Positions 16,825-25,776 of a DNA stretch of 32,236 nt are shown here, one piece after another. The notes below the pieces were generated by a model. That model was not told where the DNA came from. It searched no databases and worked only from the letters and a program-made list of their open reading frames with translations. The translations under genes and the position numbers were made by a program. Source of the stretch: Oscillatoriales cyanobacterium PMM_0008 (GTDB taxonomy: Bacteria > Cyanobacteriota > Cyanobacteriia > Cyanobacteriales > Aerosakkonemataceae). Each line of letters opens with the position of its first letter. The stretch's first letter is position 1. The stretch is from assembly GCA_949128025.1 (NCBI GenBank), contig CASBRD010000041.1, positions 1 to 32,236 on the forward strand. Direction: 5' to 3'.

Positions 16825-17264
16825 TACCAATACTCCTGAAGATTAGCGAGTGGACTAAGAGACAAGTGAGGTTTCTAATTCAAGTTAAATTATGAACTTT
16901 TAGGCAAGTTCTTGCAAGATTTCTTTACATTAATTAATAATTATTTACTTTATAGCTTCTTTACAGGACATCCAGGCAGGAATAAGTAATTTTACCTTTA
17001 CATAAATTAACATAAAAGTTAAGAATTTCTTGACCCAGAAGGAGTGGGGGAGCGTCACAATATGCAAATTATCTGCGTAACAGCTTAGCTCGATCGACAA
17101 GCCCCGATGCCCCAGCTTTTAATCGTGTTAAAATTATGGTATTGTGCATAATTCCGACCGGAATATCGGTCTTCACAAAATCAGGGTTCAACCATCCAAT
17201 CAGTCTGTGGCGGCAACGGACACCTGGTTAAAATACTTAATTTAAACTCCCACTCACAGTTCCC
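16825..17264. other. Non-coding region upstream of sulfite reductase
   Basis: AT-rich sequence without a credible gene. At 17151-17171 it contains overlapping inverted repeats: ATTCC..GGAAT (17151-17164) and GACCG..CGGTC (17156-17171). These lie about 95 bp before the sir start and could be an operator. I saw no GTA-N8-TAC NtcA-type site close to the gene. Confidence 0.4.
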
Positions 17265-19292
17265 ATGACCCAGACTCCGACTCAAACTCCTCCGGTTCCC
17301 AAGCTTTCCAAAGTGGAAGGACTTAAAGAACGCAGTAATTATTTGCGGGAACCCGTTGCCACTGAGATACTGCAAGACACGAACAGCTTCACCGAAGACG
17401 CCACTCAGATTCTCAAGTTTCACGGGTCTTACCAACAGGACAACCGCGATAATCGGGTTAAGGGTCAGGAGAAGGACTATCAGTTCATGCTGCGTACCCG
17501 CAGTCCGGGTGGCTTCATTCCGCCGCAGCTGTATCTTACCCTGGATCGGCTGAGCGGGGAATATGGAAACAATACGCTAAGAGTAACTACCCGTCAAGGG
17601 TTTCAGCTGCACGGCATTTTAAAGAAAAATCTCAAAGCCGCACTCGCTGCCATCATCAAAAGTATGGGGTCAACTTTGGGTGCTTGTGGCGACCTCAACC
17701 GCAACGTCATGGCACCACCGGCACCCTTTAAGAATCGCCAGGAATATCAATACGCCTGGGAGTACGCAGACAACATCGCTGATTTGCTAACTCCTCAGAC
17801 TGGCGCTTACTACGAAATTTGGTTGGATGGGGAAAAATTTGTCACTGGGGAAGAAAACCCAGAAGTAGTCGCCGCACGGCAACGCAACGGCAAAGGCACC
17901 AACTTGGAGAGCAAGGAAGAGCCGATCTACGGCACTAATTATATGCCCCGCAAGTTCAAGTGTAGCGTCACCGTGCCGGGGGATAATTCGGTTGACCTGT
18001 TCTCTCAAGACCTCAGTTTAGTGGTAATTACTGATAACCGGGGAGAGTTAGAGGGATTTAACGTTTTTGCAGGTGGCGGACTGGGACGCACCCACAATAA
18101 AGAAGAGACTTTCCCGCGTCTAGCCGATGCAATTGGCTATGTGGCTAAGGAAGATGTCTACGACTTGGTTAAAGCGATCGTAGCAACACAGCGAGATAAT
18201 GGCGATCGCGCCGACAGACGTCATGCGCGGATGAAATATCTGCTCGAAGAGTGGGGCGTCAATAAATTCCGCACTACTGTAGAAGGCTACTTTGGCAAAC
18301 AGATCCAACCCTTAAAGCCGCTGCCAGAATGGAAATATCTCGACTTCCTGGGTTGGCAAGAACAGGGAGATGGCAAGCTTTTTGTGGGTATTTCGATCGA
18401 AAATGGCCGCGTTAAAGATGAGGGAAACCTGAAACTCAGAAGCGCCCTGCGGGAAATAGTACAGAAATTTCAGCTGCCCATTCGCCTGACACCCCATCAA
18501 AATCTGATTATCTGCGATATCGCACCAGAGCAGAAGCGGGAAATTCAGCAGATTCTCGATCGCAGTGGTGTCAAAATGGAGTCAGCACTCGACCCGCTCG
18601 TGCGTTACTCAATGGCTTGTCCTGCGCTACCCACCTGCGGTTTGGCAACCACCGAATCGGAACGAGCTATGCCCGGTATCCTGGAGCGAATTCGGGCGCT
18701 GTTAGTCAAAGTAGGATTGTCAGAAGAACACTTCGTAGTGCGGATGACAGGTTGCCCCAACGGCTGCGCTCGTCCCTATCTGGCCGAACTCGGCTTCGTC
18801 GGTAGAGCGCCTAACGTTTACCAACTTTGGCTGGGTGCTGACCCCCATCAGACTCGTTTGGCAGCACCTTACATAGAGAAGTTGGATATCCAGAATCTCG
18901 AAGCAACCTTAGAACCGCTGTTTGTTTATTTTAAGCAAGAACAACAAAAGCAGGAAAAATCCGAAAGTTTTGGCAACTTTTGTCATAGAGTAGGTTTAGA
19001 GGCGCTTCGCACCTTTACTGCTACCTACGAATCAGCGCCAGTTACGCTAGAGTTAACCAACGGTCATTCTGCTTCTTCTTTTATGGGCGAGACTATAGTC
19101 GAGACACTTTCGGAGACACCTTCGGAAACCACAGCTGCTGTTACTAAAATTCGGCGTCGCGTCACAGTTCGCGATGATGTTTATCAACGTCTTAAGGAAA
19201 TTGCCGTTAGTCAAGGCAAGCCTGTCGTTGAGTTAGCAACCGAGGCGATAGAAGCGTATTTGAACGCTAATTCAGACTCACAGCCCTCTTGA
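17265..19292 (+). CDS. sir: Ferredoxin-sulfite reductase with C-terminal ribbon-helix-helix-like extension
   Basis: 675 residues. It reduces sulfite to sulfide with six electrons from ferredoxin, using siroheme and a 4Fe-4S cluster, in the cytoplasm. The four cluster cysteines are Cys452 and Cys458 (CPALPTC) and Cys497 and Cys501 (CPNGC). The N-terminal ferrite-reductase-like half includes [19 protein letters not shown] and [10 protein letters not shown]. Conserved sequence ends near residue 590; then an acidic Ser/Thr linker leads to residues 629-662, [20 protein letters not shown].., which has the strand-helix-helix pattern of CopG/RHH DNA-binding domains. Overall similarity favours sulfite over nitrite reductase. 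ATG 17265 is chosen by family N-terminus. Confidence 0.93.
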   Translation: MTQTPTQTPPVPKLSKVEGLKERSNYLREPVATEILQDTNSFTEDATQILKFHGSYQQDNRDNRVKGQEKDYQFMLRTRSPGGFIPPQLYLTLDRLSGEYGNNTLRVTTRQGFQLHGILKKNLKAALAAIIKSMGSTLGACGDLNRNVMAPPAPFKNRQEYQYAWEYADNIADLLTPQTGAYYEIWLDGEKFVTGEENPEVVAARQRNGKGTNLESKEEPIYGTNYMPRKFKCSVTVPGDNSVDLFSQDLSLVVITDNRGELEGFNVFAGGGLGRTHNKEETFPRLADAIGYVAKEDVYDLVKAIVATQRDNGDRADRRHARMKYLLEEWGVNKFRTTVEGYFGKQIQPLKPLPEWKYLDFLGWQEQGDGKLFVGISIENGRVKDEGNLKLRSALREIVQKFQLPIRLTPHQNLIICDIAPEQKREIQQILDRSGVKMESALDPLVRYSMACPALPTCGLATTESERAMPGILERIRALLVKVGLSEEHFVVRMTGCPNGCARPYLAELGFVGRAPNVYQLWLGADPHQTRLAAPYIEKLDIQNLEATLEPLFVYFKQEQQKQEKSESFGNFCHRVGLEALRTFTATYESAPVTLELTNGHSASSFMGETIVETLSETPSETTAAVTKIRRRVTVRDDVYQRLKEIAVSQGKPVVELATEAIEAYLNANSDSQPS

Positions 19293-19563
19293 AGGGTTGC
19301 GCCGACTCGAAACGTTACCTGCCCTACGCCTTCTAGGCGCGATCGCTTTACAGGTTAAGGCGATCGAGCAGAAGCCTTGTTGCACCGTTCCCAGGCGAAA
19401 GGGAAAGGGAAAGGGAAAGGGAAAGGGGAAAGGGATTCACGCAAAAGTAAAGAATTTTTCACTTTTGACTTTTGAATGTCTGACTTTTGGCTTTTCTAGC
19501 CCCTCTCTTTCCCAATACCCCCTCCCATGCCCAAATATGAAATCTAAAATCTAAAATCTAAAA
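19293..19563. repeat. Intergenic region rich in short tandem repeats
   Basis: It contains GGGAAA repeated about six times (19398-19434), CTTTTGA/GACTTTT units (about 19459-19496) and ATCTAAA repeated exactly three times (19542-19562). The last array ends one base before the TTG start of the TPR gene. No gene is supported here. Confidence 0.8.
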
Positions 19564-21621
19564 TTGAAAGAATCTTTATTAATTGCTCTCCAACATTATC
19601 AAGCTGGTAGGTTACCTCAAGCCGAGCAGATATATTGCCAAATTCTACAAAAAGAGCCATATAATATTGACGCGCTCCAATTACTTGGTATAACAGCCAC
19701 TGCACTTGGTAAACACGAGCTAGCCATTGAATGTTTTAGCTCTTGTGTCAAAGTTGCGCCTGGAGTGGCAGACTTTCATTACAATTTGGGTATGGCGCTG
19801 CAAGAGCAGAATCGTGTCGAGGAAGCTCTAGCCTGCTACCAACAAACTTTGGCACTCGAACCGAATCATGCAGGAGCATACTACAATCTGGGCAAGGCGC
19901 TGCAAGAACAAGGTCGATTAGCCCAAGCAACTGCTTGTTACCAACAAGCTTTAATACTGCAACCAAACTATGCTGAACTCCACAACTGCCTGGGTACCGT
20001 TCTCCAGCAACAAGGGTTATTGGCAGAGGCAACTACTTATTACAATCAAGCCTTGACTATCGATCCAAATTATGCTGAAGCTTATAGCAACTTGGGCAGT
20101 GTACTGGAAAGGCAGGATGAGTTAGAAGAAGCGATTAACTGCTATCAGCAAGCCTTAGCGCTCAAACCGGATGATGCTCTAGTTTACAATAACTTGGGCG
20201 GTGCTATGTACAAACAGCGTCGCCTAGCAGAAGCTGTTGATTGCTATCAAAAAGCCTTGGTTCAGGAACCAGATAATCCTGTAGTGTACAGCAACTTGGG
20301 CGTTACGCTTAAAGACTTGGGACAGATAGAGGAAGCCATTACTTGCTATGGGCAAGCTTTAGCCCTCGATCCAAACTATGCCGAAGCTTACAGCAACTTG
20401 GGCGGTGCGATGGAGGAACAGGGTCAACTAGGCCAAGCGATCAACTGTTACCGCCAAGCCCTAGCTCTCAATCCTAACCTGGCAGAGTTTCACAATAACT
20501 TGGGCAGTGCTATGGAGGCGCAGGGTCAGCTAGCCGAAGCTATTAGCTGCTACCGTCAAGCTTTAGCTCTCAATTCTAACCTGGCAATGGCTCAGAACAA
20601 CCTAGCCCATGCACTTCTATTTCAAGGCAAAGTAGAAGAGGCAATAGTCTACTTGCAACCAAACAGCCAACTCAATCCAAACGATCGGTTTAACCGAGCT
20701 TGTCTGCTACTGCTTGCCGGGGATTTTCGCCGTGGATTTGCTGAGTACGAGTGTCGCTGGCAAACAAAGGAAATGCCCCCTCGTCCGTTTTCTCAGCCTT
20801 TATGGGACGGCTCTCACCTAGAAGGCAGAACGATTCTACTGCATACCGAGCAAGGGTTTGGAGATAAAATTCAGTTCATTCGCTATACCGATCTGGTGGC
20901 AACCTATGGCGGTCGCTTGATAGTGGAGTGCCCAGCACCGCTCATCAGGTTGTTCGAGAGTATTTCCTGTATTGACCAACTAATTCCGCCAGATACCTCT
21001 TTGCCTGAATTTGACGTTCACGCACCGCTGATCAGCCTGCCCTGGATTTTGGAAACAACCTTAGAGACCATACCTGCAAAAATTCCCTATCTAGCTGCGC
21101 CACAATCTTCTACTAAACTGGAAGTTTCCTGTCAAACTGAACTGAAGGTGGGAATTGTCTGGGCAAGCGACCCTAGCGGCAAGACTGCCCGAAAGCGATC
21201 GTGTCCGCTTTCTCACTTCCTCGAACTGACGAATATACGAGGAATTACCTTTTACAGCCTTCAGAAAGATCTGCAACAAACAGATCTAGCCCACTTAAAG
21301 CAGTTACCCGGCGTGCAAAATTTGAGTCATCTGCTCAACGACTTCGCCGACACCGCCGCAGTCATAGCGCAGTTGGATTTAGTCATCACCATAGACACAT
21401 CTGTTGCACATTTAGCTGGAGCTTTGGGTAAACAAGTTTGGGTATTGCTGCCTTTTGACTCGGACTGGCGTTGGATGCTTCACCGGGAGGGCAGTCCCTG
21501 GTATCCGACCATGCGACTATTTCGTCAGCCACAACCCGGAGACTGGCCCAGCGTCTTCGTGCTGGTAAATGAAGCCCTGCAAAACTCAGCGAATACTAAC
21601 ACTTTATCCGCCAAATTGTAA
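19564..21621 (+). CDS. TPR protein with glycosyltransferase-like C-terminal domain
   Basis: 685 residues. Residues about 4-377 are eleven consecutive 34-residue TPR units of the form YNNLGxALxxQGxLxEAIxCYQQALALxPNYAEA. The rest (about 385-675) resembles the glycosyltransferase-9/ADP-heptose-transferase-like domain often fused to TPRs in cyanobacteria: EYECRWQTKEMP, LLHTEQGFGDKIQFIRY, KVGIVWASDP, LDLVITIDTSVAHLAGALGKQVWVLLP. It may glycosylate proteins or polysaccharides, with the TPRs binding a partner; this is inference from the architecture. The start is TTG at 19564, immediately after an ATCTAAA tandem array; no Shine-Dalgarno is seen, so a regulated or weak start is possible. Confidence 0.82.
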   Translation: MKESLLIALQHYQAGRLPQAEQIYCQILQKEPYNIDALQLLGITATALGKHELAIECFSSCVKVAPGVADFHYNLGMALQEQNRVEEALACYQQTLALEPNHAGAYYNLGKALQEQGRLAQATACYQQALILQPNYAELHNCLGTVLQQQGLLAEATTYYNQALTIDPNYAEAYSNLGSVLERQDELEEAINCYQQALALKPDDALVYNNLGGAMYKQRRLAEAVDCYQKALVQEPDNPVVYSNLGVTLKDLGQIEEAITCYGQALALDPNYAEAYSNLGGAMEEQGQLGQAINCYRQALALNPNLAEFHNNLGSAMEAQGQLAEAISCYRQALALNSNLAMAQNNLAHALLFQGKVEEAIVYLQPNSQLNPNDRFNRACLLLLAGDFRRGFAEYECRWQTKEMPPRPFSQPLWDGSHLEGRTILLHTEQGFGDKIQFIRYTDLVATYGGRLIVECPAPLIRLFESISCIDQLIPPDTSLPEFDVHAPLISLPWILETTLETIPAKIPYLAAPQSSTKLEVSCQTELKVGIVWASDPSGKTARKRSCPLSHFLELTNIRGITFYSLQKDLQQTDLAHLKQLPGVQNLSHLLNDFADTAAVIAQLDLVITIDTSVAHLAGALGKQVWVLLPFDSDWRWMLHREGSPWYPTMRLFRQPQPGDWPSVFVLVNEALQNSANTNTLSAKL

Positions 21622-21637
21622 AAATTTAAACAGATCT

Positions 21638-21672
21638 CTTCCCCTAGCCCCTAGCCCCTAGTCCCTAGCCCC
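21638..21672. repeat. CCCCTAG heptamer tandem repeat
   Basis: Four to five units of CCCTAGC/CCCTAGT follow the TPR gene stop, in the gap before the convergent pentapeptide-repeat gene. Confidence 0.75.
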
Positions 21673-21705
21673 TGCTTCGATGCACCCTTAATATTTGAGA
21701 AAAAG

Positions 21706-22542
21706 TTACTCGTAAGCTCTGCCATCGGGCATAATTGCCCCTTGGAGTTCGGCACCGTGTAGATTAGCCCGATTTAGATTGGCATCAATCAATATAGCCT
21801 CGCTCAAGATAGCTCCCGTCATATTAGACCAGCCGAGTTTCGCCCGGAAGAGATTAGCCCCTCGAAAATTAGTACCGCGCAGGGTTGCCCAACTTATGGT
21901 TGCTCCCCTCATATTGGCTTGGCTTAGGTTAGCACCAGTCAAATTGGCTCCACTCAGTTTTGCTCGGCTCAAGTCTGCTCCAGTCAGGTTAGTCCCCTCC
22001 AGAACCGCTCCAATCAGGATGGCACTTATAAGGTGGGCTTTCTCTAGGTTGGCTCCGCTCAAGATGGCATTCGTCAAGATGGCTCCGTCTAAGATGGCTC
22101 CACTCAGGTTGGCGTCAATCAGATAGGCCCGATTCATAGGTGCGTCAATTAGTTTAGCCCCACTCAGGTTGGCTCCCCGCATTTGAGCTTCGCTCAGAAT
22201 AGCTTCGGTCAGATTAGCCCCACTCAGGTTGGCGTTCTCCAAGTTGGCTCCTCGCAAGCTCGCTTCGCTCAGATTAGCTTCACTCAAGTTGGCTTCGCTC
22301 AAGTTGGCTGCAATCAGGTTAGCTTCGCTCAAGTTAGCTTGCAGGTTGGCTCCCCGCAGGTTGGCTTCCCGGAGATTTACACTAATTAGGGAGGCTCCCC
22401 TCAAATTCGCTCCGCTTAGGTCTGCCCCACGTAAGTTGACCCCGCTCAGGTCAACGCCAATCAGAGATACTCCCCGCAGATTGGTTTCCCAAAAATCTCT
22501 CTCACCGGCAGCATATCGTCTCAGCAATTCATTGGCATCCAT
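21706..22542 (-). CDS. Pentapeptide repeat protein
   Basis: 278 residues. After a short helical start (MDANELLRRYAAGERDFWET) nearly the whole protein is A(D/N)LXX repeats, giving a right-handed quadrilateral beta helix, and it ends AELQGAIMPDGRAYE, a common ending of cyanobacterial family members. There is a phase slip near residues 65-68 (ANLQ, four residues rather than five) and several repeats with M or P in place of the usual N/D (AQMRG, APMNR). Cellular roles of these proteins are mostly unknown; a few mimic DNA. There is no signal peptide, so it is probably cytoplasmic. ATG 22542 begins the natural N-terminus. Confidence 0.9.
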   Translation of the reverse strand: MDANELLRRYAAGERDFWETNLRGVSLIGVDLSGVNLRGADLSGANLRGASLISVNLREANLRGANLQANLSEANLIAANLSEANLSEANLSEASLRGANLENANLSGANLTEAILSEAQMRGANLSGAKLIDAPMNRAYLIDANLSGAILDGAILTNAILSGANLEKAHLISAILIGAVLEGTNLTGADLSRAKLSGANLTGANLSQANMRGATISWATLRGTNFRGANLFRAKLGWSNMTGAILSEAILIDANLNRANLHGAELQGAIMPDGRAYE

Positions 22543-22754
22543 ACTATATTTCTCATCGTGACTTTATATCTAGAGGGGAAGCGATCGCTTTTGGACATTC
22601 CCTCGTGCCAAGGAGGGTTTGCTCAAATAAATGCTTTGCCCGTACTGCTTATGATTTGTTCCATTCATCATCCCAAATGACACAAGGTTTTGTTACAGTC
22701 TTTTATTTTCGGCTACGCAAACCATCTGCTTTCTGAGAAAATCAAAAACAAGAG
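22543..22754. other. Non-coding gap between pentapeptide gene and ilvD repeats
   Basis: No gene is seen. It contains one HIP1-like AAGCGATCGCTT palindrome (about 22579-22590) and AT-rich DNA that probably holds the divergent promoters. Confidence 0.35.
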
Positions 22755-22878
22755 GGGTCATTGGTCATTGGTCATTGGTCATTGGTTATTGGTTAGTGGG
22801 TAATACGTTTAATCAACTAACGACTAACAAAGTCCTTTTGACAAATGACAAATGACTAATGACTAATGACTAATGACA
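22755..22878. repeat. Paired heptamer arrays upstream of ilvD (GGTCATT and ATGACTA)
   Basis: GGTCATT units run from about 22756 to 22795. After a roughly 40-base spacer, AATGACT/AATGACA units run from about 22840 to 22878. The two arrays are near reverse complements, so the transcript could form a long imperfect hairpin ending about 12 bases before the ilvD ATG. Confidence 0.75.
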
Positions 22879-22890
22879 AGGGAAAACACA

Positions 22891-24576
22891 ATGCCGGATA
22901 ATCTCAAAAGCCAAGTTGTTACCCAAGGGCCACAGCGGACGCCTAACCGGGCGATGCTACGTGCCGTTGGTTTTGGCGATCGCGACTTCACTAAACCTAT
23001 TGTCGGTCTTGCGAACGGGTATAGCACGATCACCCCTTGCAATATGGGCATAAATCAGCTAGCTATTCGTGCCGAAGCAGGTATTCGCGCTGCCGATGCG
23101 ATGCCTCAGATGTTCGGTACGATCACGATTAGCGATGGCATTTCGATGGGAACTGAAGGGATGAAATATTCCCTGGTATCGCGGGAAGTAATTGCTGACT
23201 CGATCGAAACAGTCTGTAACGGCCAAAGTATGGATGGGGTGCTGGCAATTGGCGGTTGCGACAAAAATATGCCGGGGGCGATGATTGCGATCGCTCGCCT
23301 GAATATCCCCGCTATATTCGTCTACGGCGGTACGATTAAACCCGGTCATCACAACGGACGCGACCTTACGGTTGTCAGCGCTTTTGAAGCTGTGGGGCAA
23401 TACAGCGCCGGTAAAATTGATGCCAACGAACTGCTGGAGGTGGAGCGCAAAGCTTGTCCCGGTGCCGGTTCCTGCGGCGGTATGTACACGGCGAATACCA
23501 TGTCTTCTGCTTTTGAAGCAATGGGGATGAGTCTGCCCTATTCCTCGACTATGGCAGCTGAAGATGCCGAAAAAGCAGAAAGTGCGGAAAAATCTGCTTT
23601 TGTCTTGGTGGAAGCAATTCGCAAACAACTCCTGCCCCTTGACATTATCACCCGCAAAGCCTTTGAAAATGCTATTTCTGTGATCATGGCTGTGGGCGGA
23701 TCGACGAATGCGGTGCTGCACTTGCTCGCGATCGCTCATTCTGCTGGTGTCGAATTATGCCTGGACGACTTTGAAACTATTCGCGCCCGCGTACCCGTCC
23801 TGTGCGATTTAAAACCATCTGGCAAATATGTGGCGACCGACTTACACAAAGCTGGCGGTATTCCCCAAGTGATGAAAATGTTGCTGGTACACGACCTGCT
23901 GCATGGCGACGCCCTCACCATCACCGGAAAAACAATTGCCGAAGTGTTGGCAGATGTTCCCGATGAACCACCAGCAGACCAAGATGTCATCCGTCCCTGG
24001 CATAAACCGATTTATTCTCAAGGACACTTAGCGATCTTGAGAGGAAATCTGGCCACAGAAGGTGCTGTAGCAAAAATTACTGGCATCAAAAAGTCCCAAA
24101 TCACTGGCCCAGCACGGGTGTTTGAATCTGAGGAATCCTGTTTAGAGGCGATTTTAGCTAATCAAATCAAACCAGGGGATGTCATTGTCATCCGCTACGA
24201 AGGGCCGAAGGGCGGGCCGGGAATGCGGGAAATGCTAGCCCCCACATCGGCAATTATTGGTGCTGGATTGGGAGATTCCGTGGGATTGATTACTGATGGA
24301 CGGTTTTCTGGTGGCACTTATGGTATGGTAGTCGGTCACGTAGCACCAGAGGCAGCTGTGGGAGGTGCGATCGCTCTTGTCAAGGAAGGCGATATCATCA
24401 CGATTGATGCCAATGCGCGATCGTTGCATCTTGACATATCCGATGAAGAATTAGAACGCCGCCGCGCTGAGTGGCAACCGCCCAAACCCCGTTATACGAT
24501 GGGTGTATTGGCAAAATACGCCAAATTGGTATCTTCCAGCAGTGTGGGTGCCGTAACCGATTTAGGCTTAGTTTAA
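22891..24576 (+). CDS. ilvD: Dihydroxy-acid dehydratase
   Basis: 561 residues, the usual cyanobacterial length. It converts 2,3-dihydroxy-isovalerate and -methylvalerate to the 2-keto acids of valine, isoleucine and leucine synthesis and carries an Fe-S cluster. Motifs: [35 protein letters not shown], and [33 protein letters not shown], with cluster cysteines in CDKN and CPGAGSC; near the C-terminus, [23 protein letters not shown] 22891 is preferred: it has AAGGGA upstream and starts [13 protein letters not shown] as in relatives. An ATG at 22873 arises from the tandem repeat. Confidence 0.96.
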   Translation: MPDNLKSQVVTQGPQRTPNRAMLRAVGFGDRDFTKPIVGLANGYSTITPCNMGINQLAIRAEAGIRAADAMPQMFGTITISDGISMGTEGMKYSLVSREVIADSIETVCNGQSMDGVLAIGGCDKNMPGAMIAIARLNIPAIFVYGGTIKPGHHNGRDLTVVSAFEAVGQYSAGKIDANELLEVERKACPGAGSCGGMYTANTMSSAFEAMGMSLPYSSTMAAEDAEKAESAEKSAFVLVEAIRKQLLPLDIITRKAFENAISVIMAVGGSTNAVLHLLAIAHSAGVELCLDDFETIRARVPVLCDLKPSGKYVATDLHKAGGIPQVMKMLLVHDLLHGDALTITGKTIAEVLADVPDEPPADQDVIRPWHKPIYSQGHLAILRGNLATEGAVAKITGIKKSQITGPARVFESEESCLEAILANQIKPGDVIVIRYEGPKGGPGMREMLAPTSAIIGAGLGDSVGLITDGRFSGGTYGMVVGHVAPEAAVGGAIALVKEGDIITIDANARSLHLDISDEELERRRAEWQPPKPRYTMGVLAKYAKLVSSSSVGAVTDLGLV

Positions 24577-24583
24577 GCCGACT

Positions 24584-24618
24584 GTGCGATCGATCTGTAA
24601 ATGCAGATCGATCGGCAC
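24584..24618. terminator. Strong hairpin after ilvD
   Basis: GTGCGATCGATCTG pairs with CAGATCGATCGGCAC around a 5-base loop (one bulge), eight bases past the ilvD stop. There is no T run, so it may be an RNA-stabilising or dispersed palindrome rather than a true intrinsic terminator. Confidence 0.45.
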
Positions 24619-24648
24619 TGGAAAAACAGACTCCAAAAATTGCAGGTG

Positions 24649-24670
24649 GCAGATTGCAGATTGCAGATTG
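24649..24670. repeat. GCAGATT heptamer, three units
   Basis: Three exact units of GCAGATT lie in the leader of the next gene, enclosed by an AAAAATTGC (24635-24643) and GCAATTTT (24677-24684) inverted repeat. Confidence 0.75.
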
Positions 24671-24732
24671 AAAAAAGCAATTTTCAACCTGCCATATCAA
24701 ATCTGAAGTTTGAAATTATCATAGAGGACAAC

Positions 24733-25566
24733 ATGACAAGTTTAGAAGTAGGTCTGCTTCAGGAGGTAGGAAAAAACTTTCATCAGATTAAAGATTTTTC
24801 GACACAAGTCACTCGCAACGCCGTTAATACGGTAACTCAAACCGCTGACCAAGCCGTAAATAGCGTTGCCGAAACAACACAAAACGCGAAAGCTTCCTTA
24901 ACTGAAACTGCTGTTAGGGCAGTCAATATGTTTAATGAAGCCACCAGCAAAACTATCGATACGATTACCAAAACAGCACAAGAGGCCAAAGATAAAATAA
25001 CTCAATCCGCAACTATTGTAGTTGATAATATTAAGCCAGCAACCGATCAAACCGTCGATACGATAACAGAAAATACCTCTACAGCTATTGAAAAACATCT
25101 GAGTACTTTTATGAATAAACAGTTGCATGGCGTAAGAGGATGGATTGATTCTCATCCAGTCATGTCCTGGGCAACACAAGTGTTAGTTTGGGGAATTAGC
25201 CACCCTATTCTCAGCGTAATTATGATAATTTCAAGTATTTTTATTCTGCGACAATTTATCAAAGCGCTTAGTCAGTTTATACAGCAAATTTTCTTATATA
25301 CGCTGCAAGCACCTTTCAAATTCGGTCAATTTATTTTGGGATTGTGCTTAAAACCATTCGGTTATTTGCCTTTCATTGGAAATACGCTCAAGCAATCTGA
25401 AGGAAATGTGCTGGCTTTAAATACTTCCATTCCCGCATCAGTTAGTCCGAATAATAAAGAACGACTAGCGTATATCTTGAATAGGTTAGAAGCAATCAGA
25501 CAAGAACAAAATCAGCTTTTGCAGGAAGTAACCGCGATACTGGCATCAAGCGAAAATTCGCGTTAG
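24733..25566 (+). CDS. Membrane protein with nine 11-residue amphipathic repeats, unknown
   Basis: 277 residues from ATG 24733 (AGAGGA upstream, five-base spacing); a longer frame starting upstream reads through the GCAGATT repeats and is not preferred. Residues 30-128 are nine uninterrupted 11-mers of the type AVNTVTQTADQ / TIDTITKTAQE: hydrophobic at positions 2 and 5, Thr/Lys/Gln/Glu elsewhere. Such hendecads form lipid-surface helices in synuclein, perilipin, apolipoprotein and LEA-like proteins. Then come hydrophobic segments at about 145-175 and 180-215, and a short C-terminal coiled-coil-like helix (ILNRLEAIRQEQNQLLQEV). It is probably membrane-attached with the repeats lying on the bilayer. 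Function unknown. Confidence 0.78.
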   Translation: MTSLEVGLLQEVGKNFHQIKDFSTQVTRNAVNTVTQTADQAVNSVAETTQNAKASLTETAVRAVNMFNEATSKTIDTITKTAQEAKDKITQSATIVVDNIKPATDQTVDTITENTSTAIEKHLSTFMNKQLHGVRGWIDSHPVMSWATQVLVWGISHPILSVIMIISSIFILRQFIKALSQFIQQIFLYTLQAPFKFGQFILGLCLKPFGYLPFIGNTLKQSEGNVLALNTSIPASVSPNNKERLAYILNRLEAIRQEQNQLLQEVTAILASSENSR

Positions 25567-25618
25567 CCTGACGACTGAAGTCGCGGCTACACAGACAAAG
25601 CCCGCCTTCGCGGACTAA
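25567..25618. repeat. Intergenic cyanobacterial repeat (GACTGAAGTCGCGGCTACAC type)
   Basis: The sequence after the stop, with GACTGAAGTCGCGGCTAC and AGCCCGCCTTCGCGGACT, is of a dispersed class common in filamentous cyanobacteria; it has complementary ends and can fold. Confidence 0.5.
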
Positions 25619-25650
25619 TAATCAAGGCAGTATTAGAGCCGGATTTGGAA

Positions 25651-25776
25651 TAATATCATGTCCTTACGCATCGGTTACCTAAAAAATTCGTGTAATTATT
25701 CTCATCTGCGTTCATCTGTCTTCATCTGCGGTAAAATTTCAACCAACGATAACAACAGACAATTTGACGATATCAC
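25651..25776 (+). repeat. Dispersed ~125-bp repeat, copy 3 of 3
   Basis: It begins TAATATCATGTCC and ends GACGATATCACT. It is nearly identical over its length to 2508-2637 and, in the second half, to 9709-9828. On the minus strand its edge supplies the stop codon of the Rhs module D fragment. Confidence 0.85.

Noticed and set aside
16831-17264. NtcA-type site for a nitrite reductase promoter
   Set aside because: No GTA-N8-TAC near the start, and the protein resembles sulfite rather than nitrite reductase.
19398-19562. CRISPR array
   Set aside because: The repeats are 6-8 base tandem units without spacers; no cas genes in the window.
22229-22561. Plus-strand open frames opposite the pentapeptide-repeat gene
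   Set aside because: Their periodic Leu/Ala/Ser sequence is the mirror of the pentapeptide repeat DNA; no start signals.
22873-22890. ATG at 22873 as ilvD start
   Set aside because: It is created by the AATGACT tandem repeat; the ATG at 22891 has a ribosome site and the family N-terminus.
23059-23739. 226-codon minus-strand open frame opposite ilvD
   Set aside because: It is His/Arg/Ser-rich shadow sequence; ilvD is unambiguous on the other strand.
24601-24732. Upstream extension of the 11-mer-repeat protein
   Set aside because: The extra 44 codons read through a hairpin and the GCAGATT array; the ATG at 24733 has a good ribosome site.
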